Notes: generated from the letters alone by a model not told the origin. Shown: positions 8,415 through 17,847, numbered from the stretch's first letter. The stretch is 64,000 bases of DNA from an uncultured Alistipes sp. (GCA_944326855.1 CALVFO010000054.1:16913-80912); one strand, 5' to 3'. Translations and numbers: made by a program.

Positions 8415-9437
8415 TTATACCTCGTGGGAGAGCGGAGCCGGTACCAAGCCTGCCGTATCGAAATCGCCCCATCGCTGGGCCACATAATCCAGCGTGTCGA
8501 CGATTTCGGCCGGATCATTGGCCGTGACCAGTTTCAATCGCGTGGGTTTGAAGTCGGGCAGCCCCTTGAAATAACACGACAGATGGCGGCGCATTTCCAG
8601 AACACCCACTTTTTCACCTTTGAATTCCAGGGATTTGGCCAGATGCAGTTTGGCCAGTTCCACCCGCTCGCGGACGGTGGGTTGCGGGAGCAGTTCCCCG
8701 GTGTCCAGGTAATGGCGGATCTCCCGGAAAATCCACGGTCGTCCGTAGGTGGCACGACCGATCATCACCCCGTCGACTCCATATTCGGCAAAAGCCCGGG
8801 CCGCCCCTTGGGCCGAGGCGATGTCCCCGTTCCCGATGATCGGGATATGCATTCGGGGATTGCGTTTCACCTCGCCGATGAGGGTCCAGTCGGCCTCGCC
8901 CCGGTATAGCTGAGCCCGGGTGCGTCCATGAATGGTCAGGGCTGCGATGCCCACATCCTGCAGGCGTTCGGCGATCTCGACGATGTTTTTGGAGTCCTCA
9001 TCCCAGCCCAACCGCGTCTTGACCGTGACAGGCAGCGATACCGCCTCCACGATCCGGCGGGTCATTTCCACCATCTTGGGGACGTCGCGCATCATGCCGC
9101 TTCCCGCTCCGCGGGTGGCGATCTTGCGCACCGGACATCCGAAATTGATGTCGATCAGGTCGGGCCCGGCCGCTTCGGCCACCCGGGCCGCTTCGACCAT
9201 CGGTTCGATTTCGTGTCCGTAAATCTGAATGCCTACGGGTCGTTCATAATCGTAGATATTGAGTTTCGCCAGACTTTTGGCGGCATCGCGGATCAGTCCG
9301 TCGCTGGAGATGAATTCGGTATAAACCACATCGGCTCCGTAGCGTTTGCACATGAAACGGAACGAAGGATCGGTGACATCCTCCATCGGGGCCAGAAACA
9401 GCGGCTTATCACCCAGTTCGATATTGGCGATTTTCAC
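8415..9437 (-). CDS. dusB: tRNA-dihydrouridine synthase
   Basis: FMN enzyme that reduces uridines in the tRNA D-loop. The TIM-barrel signature LFLAPMEDVTDPSFR is near the N-terminus, the catalytic Cys101 sits in DINFGCPVRK, and RGAGSGMMRD, TVKTRLGWDE and IPIIGNGDI match the family. I place the start at GTG 9437 (340 aa): the -7 element TATTTTTG lies 20 bp upstream, and extending to the ATG at 9581 would run through that promoter and through argS. The dusB name follows bacterial convention; substrate position cannot be read from sequence. Confidence 0.9.
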   Translation of the reverse strand: MKIANIELGDKPLFLAPMEDVTDPSFRFMCKRYGADVVYTEFISSDGLIRDAAKSLAKLNIYDYERPVGIQIYGHEIEPMVEAARVAEAAGPDLIDINFGCPVRKIATRGAGSGMMRDVPKMVEMTRRIVEAVSLPVTVKTRLGWDEDSKNIVEIAERLQDVGIAALTIHGRTRAQLYRGEADWTLIGEVKRNPRMHIPIIGNGDIASAQGAARAFAEYGVDGVMIGRATYGRPWIFREIRHYLDTGELLPQPTVRERVELAKLHLAKSLEFKGEKVGVLEMRRHLSCYFKGLPDFKPTRLKLVTANDPAEIVDTLDYVAQRWGDFDTAGLVPAPLSHEV

Positions 9438-9457
9438 GTCTATTGGGATTTTCCGCA

Positions 9458-9465
9458 CAAAAATA
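9458..9465 (-). promoter_or_regulatory. -7 element TATTTTTG for dusB
   Basis: Minus-strand match to TAnnTTTG, only 2 bp from the plus-strand -7 element of argS. Confidence 0.6.
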
Positions 9466-9467
9466 GC

Positions 9468-9475
9468 TATCTTTA
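9468..9475 (+). promoter_or_regulatory. -7 element TATCTTTA for argS
   Basis: One mismatch from TAnnTTTG, 26 bp before the argS ATG, and nearly abutting the divergent dusB element. Confidence 0.5.
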
Positions 9476-9501
9476 CCGACAAAATCGCAAGCATTACACC
9501 C

Positions 9502-11283
9502 ATGGAGATCGAAAAATTCCTGCTCGAAAAGGTGACCGCCGCGGTCACGACCCTATATGGAGAAGTGGCACCTGAAGCCATTCAACTGCAAAAAACCCGC
9601 AAAGAATTCGAAGGCGACATGACATTGGTGGTTTTTCCGCTGTTGCGGGCCAGCCGCAAGAAACCGGAACAGACCGCCGAGGAGATCGGTCAGGCCCTGG
9701 TCGCCTCGACGCCCGAAATCGCCGGTTATAACGTGATCAAGGGCTTTCTGAACCTCTCGTTGAGCGGGGCGTTCTGGGGACAGCGTCTGGAAGAGATTCT
9801 GGCCGACGAGACCTACGGACAAGGTGCACCGACCGGTCGTCACATCATGGTGGAATATTCCTCCCCCAACACCAACAAGCCCCTGCATCTGGGACACATC
9901 CGCAACAACCTGCTGGGTTATTCGGTCGCCCGTATTCTGGAGGCCGACGGCAACCGGGTCATGAAGGTCAACCTGGTTAATGACCGGGGGATTCATATCT
10001 GCAAGTCGATGTTGGCCTGGCAGCTTTTCGGCGGGGGCGAAACCCCGGCTTCTTCGGGCATGAAGGGCGACCACCTGGTCGGTAAATACTATGTGGCTTT
10101 CGACAAAGCCTACAAGGAACAGATCAAGGAGCTGATGGCGCAGGGCATGGACGAAGATACGGCCAAGCGGGAGGCTCCGATCATGAAACAGGCTCAGGAA
10201 ATGCTGCGTAAATGGGAAGCCAAAGACCCCGAAATCTACGGGCTGTGGCAAACCATGAACGGCTGGGTTTACGAAGGTTTCGACAAGACCTACCAGGAAA
10301 TGGGAGTCAGCTTCGATAAAGTGTACTACGAATCGCAAACCTACCTGCTGGGTAAATCCATCGTGCAGGAGGGGCTCGATAAGGGGATCTTCTTCCGCAA
10401 GGAGGACGGTTCGGTATGGATCGACCTGAGCGCCGACGGTCTTGACCAGAAACTGCTGTTGCGCGGTGACGGCACCTCGGTCTACATGACCCAGGATTTG
10501 GGAACGGCCTACACCCGTTTCAAGGAAGAAAACCTCGACGACATGATCTATGTGGTGGGTAACGAACAAAACTACCACTTCCAGGTACTGAAACTCATCC
10601 TCGGTAAACTGGGTTACGAATGGGCTGACCACATCACCCACCTCTCCTACGGCATGGTGGAACTGCCCGAAGGAAAGATGAAGTCGCGTGAGGGCACGGT
10701 GGTCGATGCCGACGACCTGATCGAAGCGATGGTGGAAACCGCCCGCGAGATGTCGCAGGAGTTGGGCAAGTTGGACGGTCTGAGTGCCGAAGAGGTTCAC
10801 GATATCTGTCACATGGTAGGACTCGGAGCCCTCAAATATTTCATTCTGAAGGTCGATCCACGCAAAACAATGCTCTTCGATCCCAAGGAATCCATCGATT
10901 TCAACGGGAACACGGGGCCGTTTATTCAGTATACTCACGCCCGCATCAAATCGGTGCTGCGTAAGGCGGCTGAAGCGGGCGTCATGCCGGCCATCCGGAT
11001 CGACGGATCGTTGCTGGTCGCCGAAGAGGCTGCCCTCATTCAGATGCTGACCGAATATCCGGCCACGGTCAAGGCGGCGGCGGCCAACTTCTCGCCGGCG
11101 CTGATCGCCAATTACGTCTACGAGCTGGCCAAGAGTTATAACGGGTACTACCACGACTTCCCGATTATGCGGGAGAGCGATCCGACCAAACAGGCGCTGC
11201 GCCTGGTCCTGTCGGCGACGGTGGCCCGGATTATTGCCTCGGGCATGGCTTTGTTGGGCATCGGGGTGCCTGACCGTATGTAA
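9502..11283 (+). CDS. argS: Arginyl-tRNA synthetase
   Basis: Class I aminoacyl-tRNA synthetase that charges tRNA-Arg. The HIGH-type motif is HLGH at residues 129-132 (within PLHLGHIRNN), and the KMSKS-region equivalent is KMKSREGTVVDADD near residue 392. It has the family's N-terminal additional domain and a C-terminal anticodon-binding DALR domain ending with DRM. The length of 593 residues is normal. ATG 9502 is chosen over the upstream in-frame ATG 9346, because the region before 9502 holds the divergent promoters and the start of dusB. Confidence 0.95.
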   Translation: MEIEKFLLEKVTAAVTTLYGEVAPEAIQLQKTRKEFEGDMTLVVFPLLRASRKKPEQTAEEIGQALVASTPEIAGYNVIKGFLNLSLSGAFWGQRLEEILADETYGQGAPTGRHIMVEYSSPNTNKPLHLGHIRNNLLGYSVARILEADGNRVMKVNLVNDRGIHICKSMLAWQLFGGGETPASSGMKGDHLVGKYYVAFDKAYKEQIKELMAQGMDEDTAKREAPIMKQAQEMLRKWEAKDPEIYGLWQTMNGWVYEGFDKTYQEMGVSFDKVYYESQTYLLGKSIVQEGLDKGIFFRKEDGSVWIDLSADGLDQKLLLRGDGTSVYMTQDLGTAYTRFKEENLDDMIYVVGNEQNYHFQVLKLILGKLGYEWADHITHLSYGMVELPEGKMKSREGTVVDADDLIEAMVETAREMSQELGKLDGLSAEEVHDICHMVGLGALKYFILKVDPRKTMLFDPKESIDFNGNTGPFIQYTHARIKSVLRKAAEAGVMPAIRIDGSLLVAEEAALIQMLTEYPATVKAAAANFSPALIANYVYELAKSYNGYYHDFPIMRESDPTKQALRLVLSATVARIIASGMALLGIGVPDRM

Positions 11284-11805
11284 GTCTCGGGTCCGGTCGA
11301 TCGGAATCGTGCGAATTGCGGTTTTTTCGGGACATTTGCATGTCCTGTCTCTCGAGAAGGTGCGAAGTCGTCGGTTATTGGTCCCTCTGAAAATCAGATT
11401 GAGGTAAGAGAGGGTGCATTCGGAGACATCAGAGACATCGGAAGCAGGAGATATCGGGCAAAACCCCCAAGGCCGGGAAAACCGGGAAAACCGGGAAAAC
11501 CGGGAGCGGGAAGCTCGACGGGGGTCGTCCCGGGAAAAGATTCGCTTCGGACAGAGCTCGGGGGATTGAGAAGCGGTGATCGTGTTGTTGTCGGGCTGTA
11601 GATCGCGCCTCTGTTCTCAGACGGAGTTCTCGGCGCTGGCGGGGAAAGTCGCGGCTGAACGTTCCGGAACACGGGATCGGACAGCCTGTACTTCGGACCG
11701 AAAGGAGCCCCTCCCGGACAATTTGATCGGCCCGGAAAAACGGCAATTCCGGACCTTTTCGCAAAACCCGACGGAAACGCCGCCAATCGCATAAGTTCAT
11801 TACCC
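11284..11805. other. Gene-free gap, GC-rich with low complexity
   Basis: About 520 bp between argS and the flippase gene. Reading frames here are Pro/Gly/Arg-rich and show no domain. The only clear structure is the 9-bp tandem repeat at 11473-11503. I see no promoter match or RNA gene. Confidence 0.55.
11473..11503. repeat. 9-bp tandem repeat CCGGGAAAA, about 3.5 copies
   Basis: Three exact copies of CCGGGAAAA (11473-11481, 11482-11490, 11491-11499) are followed by a partial CCGGG. Non-coding context. Confidence 0.8.
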
Positions 11806-13296
11806 ATGGGTATCGTCAAGCGGGACAGCATATCGATTACCATCCTCTCCTACGTCGGAGCGGCCATCGGTTATGTGAACAAAATCCTGCTCTTTCCTAA
11901 TTTCCTGAGCGAAGAGCAGGTCGGCTTGACCAGTATTCTGGTCTCGCTGGCGATGATCTATGCTCAGCTGTCGGCCTTGGGGATCAACTCCACGGTCGTC
12001 AAATTCTTCCCGTTTTTCCGGACCCCCGACCGACGCCACAACGGATTGTTCTTCTGGTCGGCCTTGGGAATCAGTTTCGGCTTCGTGTTGTTCACCCTGC
12101 TCTTCCTGCTGTTCAAGGAGCCGGTGATGAACTATTTTGCCAAAGAATCCCCCCTGCTGTCGGAATATTACCTGCTGCTGATTCCTCTGGGGTTGACCAC
12201 CCTGTTCTATAACTTTTTCAGCAGCTGGTTGCAGGCCTTTTTCAAGACGGTCATCTCTACGGCCGTGTACGATGTTCTGCTGAGGCTGTTGATGACCCTC
12301 GAAATCTCCCTTTATGCCTTCGGGTTGATCGACTTCGAGCAATTCATCGTCATCTATGTGCTCATCTACTTCGTTCCCACGATTATTCTGCTGCTCTATA
12401 CCGCCTGGCTCCGGCAGATCAGTCTGCGCCCGGCCTTTACCTCCCGGACCCGGACTCTGGTGGCCATCGCCGGCACCTACGGACTGTGGCAATACCTCGG
12501 CGGAGCTTCGGTCTACATCACCAACGTGATCGATCAAACCATGCTGGCCGGTATCCAGGGATTGGTGCAGGGCGGGATCTATTCGGTGATGATGTACATG
12601 GTCAGCGCCATGATGATTCCCAACCGTTCGGTGATCAAAGTCTCGACTCCCATCGTCGCCAACCTCTGGAAAGAACGGGCCATGGCCCGTATGCAGGAGA
12701 TGCATCGCGAGGTGTCGCAGATGAACCTGATTATCGGCTGTTATATCTTCCTGGCCATCTGGATCAACCTCGACAATATTTTCAGCCTGATGCCCGACTC
12801 CTATGCCGCCGGGCGCTATGTCTTTCTGTTCCTGGGCCTGGGGCGTATCTTCGAGATGTATTCCGGCCTGACGGGCGTGATCCTGATTACCTCCAAACGA
12901 TACCGTTACGACTTCACGTTCTCCATCCTGCTGGTATTCATGACCGTCGGGACCAATGCGCTGTTGATTCCCCGGTTGGGTATGAACGGTGCCGCCCTGG
13001 CCACCATGATTACGGTGATCGTCTACAACCTGTTGCGTATTCTGTTCGTCTGGAAATTCTTCCGGCTGCAACCCTTCGGTCGGGGCGATTTCGCGGTGTT
13101 GGGACTGATGGTGGCGGGGGGCCTTTTGTCGGCCGTTATGCCTCGGTTGGGCGGCTGGTGGTTGGATGCACCGGTTCGGACCCTGCTCGTTTCGCTGGTA
13201 TTCGTGCTGCCGATCTACTGGTTGAGGCTCTCCCCGGCTATTAACCTTACCCTGAAAAACTGGCTGAAACGTATCGGAATCTCTCTTCCCCGCTAA
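11806..13296 (+). CDS. Polysaccharide/oligosaccharide flippase (Wzx/MATE-like)
   Basis: An integral membrane protein of 496 residues with about 12-14 hydrophobic helices, starting MGIVKRDSISITILSYVGAAIGYVNK. This start and the overall layout match the lipopolysaccharide biosynthesis/polysaccharide export flippases of the MOP superfamily, which move lipid-linked oligosaccharides across the inner membrane. No glycosyltransferase is adjacent, so the cargo is unknown. A 500-residue reading frame on the opposite strand is His/Gln-rich, and I regard it as a shadow. Confidence 0.83.
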   Translation: MGIVKRDSISITILSYVGAAIGYVNKILLFPNFLSEEQVGLTSILVSLAMIYAQLSALGINSTVVKFFPFFRTPDRRHNGLFFWSALGISFGFVLFTLLFLLFKEPVMNYFAKESPLLSEYYLLLIPLGLTTLFYNFFSSWLQAFFKTVISTAVYDVLLRLLMTLEISLYAFGLIDFEQFIVIYVLIYFVPTIILLLYTAWLRQISLRPAFTSRTRTLVAIAGTYGLWQYLGGASVYITNVIDQTMLAGIQGLVQGGIYSVMMYMVSAMMIPNRSVIKVSTPIVANLWKERAMARMQEMHREVSQMNLIIGCYIFLAIWINLDNIFSLMPDSYAAGRYVFLFLGLGRIFEMYSGLTGVILITSKRYRYDFTFSILLVFMTVGTNALLIPRLGMNGAALATMITVIVYNLLRILFVWKFFRLQPFGRGDFAVLGLMVAGGLLSAVMPRLGGWWLDAPVRTLLVSLVFVLPIYWLRLSPAINLTLKNWLKRIGISLPR

Positions 13297-13343
13297 ATGC
13301 ATGGAATTCGAGAAGAAGAAGCGGGGTGGCTCGGGAAATTTTT

Positions 13344-13351
13344 TATCTTTG
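13344..13351 (+). promoter_or_regulatory. -7 element TATCTTTG for GH78 gene
   Basis: Exact consensus match 24 bp before the ATG at 13376. Confidence 0.65.
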
Positions 13352-13375
13352 TAAAGATTCCTAAATTTCTGACCT

Positions 13376-15811
13376 ATGAACTATTTCCGTCTTATTGTGG
13401 CCGGATGCTGGGGGCTGTGTGTGTGCGGGACGACCGCGGTGATGGCCGTGCCTGCCGCTCCTGCTTCCGCTTCTCCGGTCAAAGTCGCTATTCCTTCCGA
13501 ACGAGTGCAGAAACAGACCTGGGATGCTGGTTGGATTACCCTGCCGGAGGCTTCGCCCTACGATTACGGGGTCTACCATTTCCGCCGGAATTTTGATCTC
13601 AAAGACAAACCCGATTCGTTCGTCATCAATATCTCCGCCGATAACCGTTACCGGCTCTATGTCAATGGCACCCCCGCCTGCTGGGGCCCTGCCCGGGGCG
13701 ATCAACTGGCCTGGAATTACGAAACACTGGATATCGCTCCGCTGTTACGGGCGGGAAAAAATACCCTCGCCGTGTTGGTTTGGAACATGGGGATTTACCG
13801 GCCCTGTGCTCAACTGACCTATCAAACCGGACTGATCGTTCAGGGGAACGGCCCCGCTGAAGAGGTCGTTTCCACCACCAAAGAACAACGCTGGCTCGCC
13901 CGGAAAGATCAGGCTTTCGGTCCGTTATATACCAGTTTCGTGGGAACCGGAGATTCTATCCGGGGCGAAAAATTCCTCTGGGGGTGGGAGCAACCCCAGT
14001 ACGACGATTCGGACTGGGAAACGGCTCGGGTCGGTCGCGCCGGGAATCCCTACGGAGCTTCGCTGTACGGAGGCTATGATCTGGTGCTGGTGCCGCGTGA
14101 AATTCCCCTGATGGAAGAGACCCTGCAACGCATTCCGGTCATCCGTCGCAGCGAGGGAATCGACCCCTCGACCCGATTCATCGACGGCAACGATCCGTTG
14201 ACCATCCCGGCCCATACCTCCTGCACGATTCTGCTCGACCAAACCTACCTGACCAATGCCTATCCCGAGCTGATTGTCAGCGGTGGGAAAGGGGCCTGCA
14301 TTCGGATGAGTTTTGCCGAGGCGCTTTTCGACGACAACCGCCAGAAAGGCAACCGTAACGAAATCGAAGGACGGAATATCAAAAACGGAACCAGCAAGAA
14401 TTACGACTTGATCTACCCGGACGGGGCCGAACATCGACTCTACCGCACCCTCTGGTTCCGTACCTACCGTTACTTCCAACTGGAGATTACGACGGCCGAT
14501 CAACCCCTGGTGATCGAAGACCTCTACGGGATGTTTACCGGATATCCGTTCCGGGAACAGGGATCTTTCACGTCGGACGATCCGCTGCTCGACCGTATCT
14601 GGGAGACGGGTTGGCGTACGGCCCGACTCTGTGCCGTGGAAACCTATTTCGACTGTCCCTACTACGAACAGTTGCAATACGTGGGCGACACCCGTATTCA
14701 GGCGCTGATTTCGCTGTATGTGTCGGGGGACGACCGGCTGATGCGTCAGGCCATTCGGGCCTTTAATCTGTCCCGCTCGTGGGAAGGAATCACCAAATGC
14801 CACTACCCGGGCATGAACCCTCAGTTCATTCCGCCGTTCTCGCTCTATTGGATCAATATGCTGCACGATTACTGGATGTATCGCGATGATGAGGCCTTCC
14901 TGCGGAGCATGCTTCCCGGGGTCGTTTCCATCCTGACCTGGTACGAAGGTATGATCGATCCCGCAACGGGAATGGTGCGCAGTCGGGTGCCTCACTGGAA
15001 CTTTGTGGACTGGGTGCCGGCTTGGAATCCGCCTCAGACTCCGGGTCCGGGTACGCCGCCCGAAAGCGAACGCTACGGCTCCTCCATCGTGACCCTGCAT
15101 ATGGCCGATGCCCTGCGCGATGCCTCCGAACTGATGCTCCATTTCGGCCGGGATTACGAAGCCCGGCGTTACGACTCCCTGAGTCGCAGTCTGCGGGAGT
15201 CTACTTACCGGCAATGCTGGGATCCCGCTCGAGGCTTGTTGCACGACTACATCGGAAGTCCCTCGTTCAGTCAGCATGCCAACATCATGGGGATTCTTAC
15301 CGATGCCATTCCCGAAACGGATCAGGTCGCCGTATTCGAACGCCTGAACAGCGATACGACCCTGGCTCAGGCCACTTTCTATTATCGCTTCTATTTGACT
15401 CGGGCGCTCAAGAAAGTGGGATTGGGAGATCGTTATTCCCGCATGTTGGGCCCCTGGAAACAGATGCTCGATTTGGGGCTGACAACCTTTGCCGAAAATC
15501 CGGAACCGACCCGTTCGGATTGTCATGCCTGGAGTTCGAGCCCCAACTACGATTTTCTGGCGACGATTTGCGGGATCGAACCGGCGGCGCCCGGATTCTC
15601 GAAAGTGCGGATCGCACCCCATCCCGGACACCTGAAGCGCATCGAGGGACGAGTTCCCCATCCGCTGGGTGAGATACGGGTGAATCTTCACGCCGAGAAG
15701 GATCGGCTGACCGGAGAAGTCGTCCTCCCCGAGGGCTTACAGGGCGATTTCATTTGGGCCGGTCAGACGTTGCCGTTGCACAGCGGAGTCAATTCGATCC
15801 GGACACGTTGA
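13376..15811 (+). CDS. GH78 alpha-L-rhamnosidase-like glycoside hydrolase
   Basis: Secreted enzyme of 811 residues with an N-terminal signal peptide (hydrophobic stretch, then Ala/Pro/Ser-rich). The N-terminal beta-domain (WDAGWITLPE, YHFRRNFDL, NRYRLYVNGTPACWGPARGD) resembles the carbohydrate-binding part of GH78. The (alpha/alpha)6 catalytic domain has ETYFDCPYYEQLQYVGDTR at residues 422-440, equivalent to the family DCPxxEx...GD catalytic motif. The C-terminal SDCHAWSSSPNYDF and a closing beta-sandwich complete the fold. GH78 enzymes release alpha-L-rhamnose, but relatives differ in substrate. There is no SusC/SusD pair here, so it does not sit in a classical polysaccharide utilisation locus. 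Confidence 0.83.
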   Translation: MNYFRLIVAGCWGLCVCGTTAVMAVPAAPASASPVKVAIPSERVQKQTWDAGWITLPEASPYDYGVYHFRRNFDLKDKPDSFVINISADNRYRLYVNGTPACWGPARGDQLAWNYETLDIAPLLRAGKNTLAVLVWNMGIYRPCAQLTYQTGLIVQGNGPAEEVVSTTKEQRWLARKDQAFGPLYTSFVGTGDSIRGEKFLWGWEQPQYDDSDWETARVGRAGNPYGASLYGGYDLVLVPREIPLMEETLQRIPVIRRSEGIDPSTRFIDGNDPLTIPAHTSCTILLDQTYLTNAYPELIVSGGKGACIRMSFAEALFDDNRQKGNRNEIEGRNIKNGTSKNYDLIYPDGAEHRLYRTLWFRTYRYFQLEITTADQPLVIEDLYGMFTGYPFREQGSFTSDDPLLDRIWETGWRTARLCAVETYFDCPYYEQLQYVGDTRIQALISLYVSGDDRLMRQAIRAFNLSRSWEGITKCHYPGMNPQFIPPFSLYWINMLHDYWMYRDDEAFLRSMLPGVVSILTWYEGMIDPATGMVRSRVPHWNFVDWVPAWNPPQTPGPGTPPESERYGSSIVTLHMADALRDASELMLHFGRDYEARRYDSLSRSLRESTYRQCWDPARGLLHDYIGSPSFSQHANIMGILTDAIPETDQVAVFERLNSDTTLAQATFYYRFYLTRALKKVGLGDRYSRMLGPWKQMLDLGLTTFAENPEPTRSDCHAWSSSPNYDFLATICGIEPAAPGFSKVRIAPHPGHLKRIEGRVPHPLGEIRVNLHAEKDRLTGEVVLPEGLQGDFIWAGQTLPLHSGVNSIRTR

Positions 15812-15918
15812 TTGCTTCGGAGAGTTCCCAACGGCGAGGGTTTCGGCTCTGAGCGGAGAAAGAATGAAATTTCCGTTTCGGAATCCTGTTGGTCGTTTGC
15901 AATCCCCGGGAATACGAC

Positions 15919-15926
15919 TATCTTTG
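15919..15926 (+). promoter_or_regulatory. -7 element TATCTTTG for purB
   Basis: Exact consensus match, 23 bp before the purB ATG at 15950. Confidence 0.65.
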
Positions 15927-15949
15927 TATTTTCAAAACATTCGAACACT

Positions 15950-17302
15950 ATGGAACTGAACGCACTGACCGCCATTTCCCCCATCGATGGACGCTATCGC
16001 GGCGCCTGCGAGGTATTGGCGGATTATTTCTCCGAATCCGCCCTGATCCGTTATCGGGTGTTGGTGGAAATTGAATATTTCATTGCCCTGTGCGAGTTGC
16101 CTTTGCCTCAACTCTCCGGGGTGGACAAAACCTTGTTCGAACCTTTGCGCAATGTTTATCGTGAATTCAGCGAAGCCGATGCTTTGCGCGTGAAGGAGAT
16201 CGAACGCACCACCAATCACGATGTCAAGGCGGTGGAATACCTCGTCAAAGAGAAAATGGAGGCCCTGGGACTGAAAGCCTACAAGGAATTCGTCCATTTC
16301 GGTCTTACCTCCCAGGATATCAACAATACGGCCGTACCGTACAGCCTGAGGGATGCGGCCAATGACGTTTACTACCCGTTGTTGGAACAATTGGTGGCCC
16401 AGCTGAAAGCCATGTCCAAGGAGTGGGCCGAAATTCCACTGCTGGCCCGTACCCACGGCCAGCCTGCCTCTCCTACCAAATTGGGCAAGGAAGTGATGGT
16501 GTTCGTCGATCGGCTGAACAAGCAGATCACCCAGTTGCGGGCCATTCCTTCGCCGGCCAAATTCGGCGGAGCCACCGGGAATTTCAACGCCCATAAGGCG
16601 GCGTATCCCGATATCGATTGGGTGGCTTTTGCCAACCACTTCGTGAATGATGTGCTGGGTCTGGAACGCTCGCAGATCACCACCCAGATCGAACACTATG
16701 ACAACATCGCTGCCATTTTCGACTGTTTCAAACGCATCAATACGATTCTGATCGACTTGTGCCGCGATATCTGGACGTATGTGTCGATGGAATATTTCAA
16801 ACAGCGGATCAAACCCGGAGAAGTGGGTTCGTCGGCCATGCCGCACAAGGTCAACCCCATCGATTTTGAAAATGCCGAAGGCAACCTGGGAATCGCCAAT
16901 GCCATTTTCACCCATCTGTCGGGTAAGTTGCCGATTTCGCGGTTGCAACGCGACCTGACCGACTCCACGGTATTGCGCAACGTGGGGGTTCCGGTGGCTC
17001 ACACGGTGGTGGCATTCAAGTCGATCATCAAGGGGTTGAATAAGTTGATCATCAACCTGGACAAGATCAACGAAGACCTGGAAAATAACTGGGCTGTCGT
17101 GGCCGAAGGCATCCAGACGATCCTGCGCCGCGAACAATACCCCAATCCGTATGAAGCGCTCAAGGCATTGACCCGGACCAACAAGACGATTACCAAAGCC
17201 GATATTGCGGCTTTCATCGAAGGATTGGATGTCTCTGAGAGTGTAAAAGAGGAATTGCGCAGACTTTCTCCCCAGACTTATACCGGGGTGTCGATTTTCT
17301 GA
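15950..17302 (+). CDS. purB: Adenylosuccinate lyase
   Basis: Purine biosynthesis enzyme that splits SAICAR to AICAR and adenylosuccinate to AMP, releasing fumarate. The fumarase/aspartase superfamily signature GSSAMPHKVNP is at residues 293-303 and includes the mobile-loop catalytic Ser. TSQDINNTA and ARTHGQPASPTKLGKE are the other conserved blocks. The E. coli-type N-terminus MELNALTAISPIDGRY and the length of 450 residues are typical. The start at 15950 is fixed by the promoter; an in-frame extension to 15812 would cover it. Confidence 0.95.
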   Translation: MELNALTAISPIDGRYRGACEVLADYFSESALIRYRVLVEIEYFIALCELPLPQLSGVDKTLFEPLRNVYREFSEADALRVKEIERTTNHDVKAVEYLVKEKMEALGLKAYKEFVHFGLTSQDINNTAVPYSLRDAANDVYYPLLEQLVAQLKAMSKEWAEIPLLARTHGQPASPTKLGKEVMVFVDRLNKQITQLRAIPSPAKFGGATGNFNAHKAAYPDIDWVAFANHFVNDVLGLERSQITTQIEHYDNIAAIFDCFKRINTILIDLCRDIWTYVSMEYFKQRIKPGEVGSSAMPHKVNPIDFENAEGNLGIANAIFTHLSGKLPISRLQRDLTDSTVLRNVGVPVAHTVVAFKSIIKGLNKLIINLDKINEDLENNWAVVAEGIQTILRREQYPNPYEALKALTRTNKTITKADIAAFIEGLDVSESVKEELRRLSPQTYTGVSIF

Positions 17303-17420
17303 GACGAACCTGCGGTTCTGTCAGAGGCTGAAGGCCGGTATGTTTTTTGCAGCGTAAAACCCCGATGGCGAGGGTGTCGCCACATGAAATAACACAGTGA
17401 TTCTTAAAGATTCGAAAATT

Positions 17421-17579
17421 ATGAAAAAGTACAAATGCGAAGTATGCGGATATGTATACGATCCCGAAGTAGGCGATCCCGATAACGGCATTGAACCCGG
17501 AACGGCTTTCGAAGATCTGCCCGAAGATTGGGTATGCCCGCTTTGCCAGGAAGGTAAAGAAGTGTTTGAAGCGATTTAA
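17421..17579 (+). CDS. Rubredoxin
   Basis: Small cytoplasmic iron protein of 52 residues. Two Cys pairs, CEVCGY and CPLC, bind one Fe, and the [32 protein letters not shown] core is the classical rubredoxin sequence. Rubredoxins donate electrons to rubrerythrin, superoxide reductase or oxygen reductases in anaerobes. The ATG at 17421 gives the standard [11 protein letters not shown] start. A strong hairpin terminator follows 19 bp after the stop, so this is probably a short transcript. Confidence 0.95.
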   Translation: MKKYKCEVCGYVYDPEVGDPDNGIEPGTAFEDLPEDWVCPLCQEGKEVFEAI

Positions 17580-17598
17580 CCTTCGGAAGAACCCCTTG

Positions 17599-17640
17599 AC
17601 CGGCCGCAATCCCGATAAGCGGGATTGCGGCCGGTTTGTT
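17599..17640 (+). terminator. Strong hairpin terminator after rubredoxin
   Basis: A perfect 16-bp stem (17599-17614 with 17620-17635) encloses the loop ATAAG and is followed by TTGTT. Confidence 0.85.
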
Positions 17641-17741
17641 GAGGATAGACGGGCAGAACGATTCGGGGCTCGTCCCGGCCTGATTATTTCAAAGGATCGC
17701 TTCGGGGTTTGGGGGCTTGCCTCCGATGCCATGCCTCTTTT

Positions 17742-17780
17742 CATAAAAAAGCCTCTTCGGGAAGAAGAGGCTTTTTTATG
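17742..17780. terminator. Bidirectional terminator between rubredoxin and aconitase
   Basis: A perfect 17-bp inverted repeat (17742-17758 with 17764-17780) around the loop GGGAA. It contains AAAAAAGCCTCTTC and its complement, so each strand has a T6 tract at the 3' side of the hairpin. It lies at the 3' end of the minus-strand aconitase gene. Confidence 0.9.
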
Positions 17781-17847
17781 AAAATGATTGGTTCGCTGTC
17801 GGTTTGGGCGCCGTTTTGTTCCCGGTGCGTGGAAACCGAAACTCCGG

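Noticed and set aside
9553-11154. Long minus-strand reading frame (533 codons) antisense to argS
   Set aside because: Sits entirely within the conserved argS gene, has His/Gln/Val-rich shadow composition and no domain.
11800-13302. 500-codon minus-strand frame antisense to the flippase
   Set aside because: Extremely His/Gln/Glu/Asp-rich, a typical shadow of a membrane-protein gene in GC-rich DNA; the plus strand encodes a recognisable flippase.
13925-15691. 588-codon minus-strand frame opposite the GH78 gene
   Set aside because: Opposite a clear GH78 protein; no domain or promoter.
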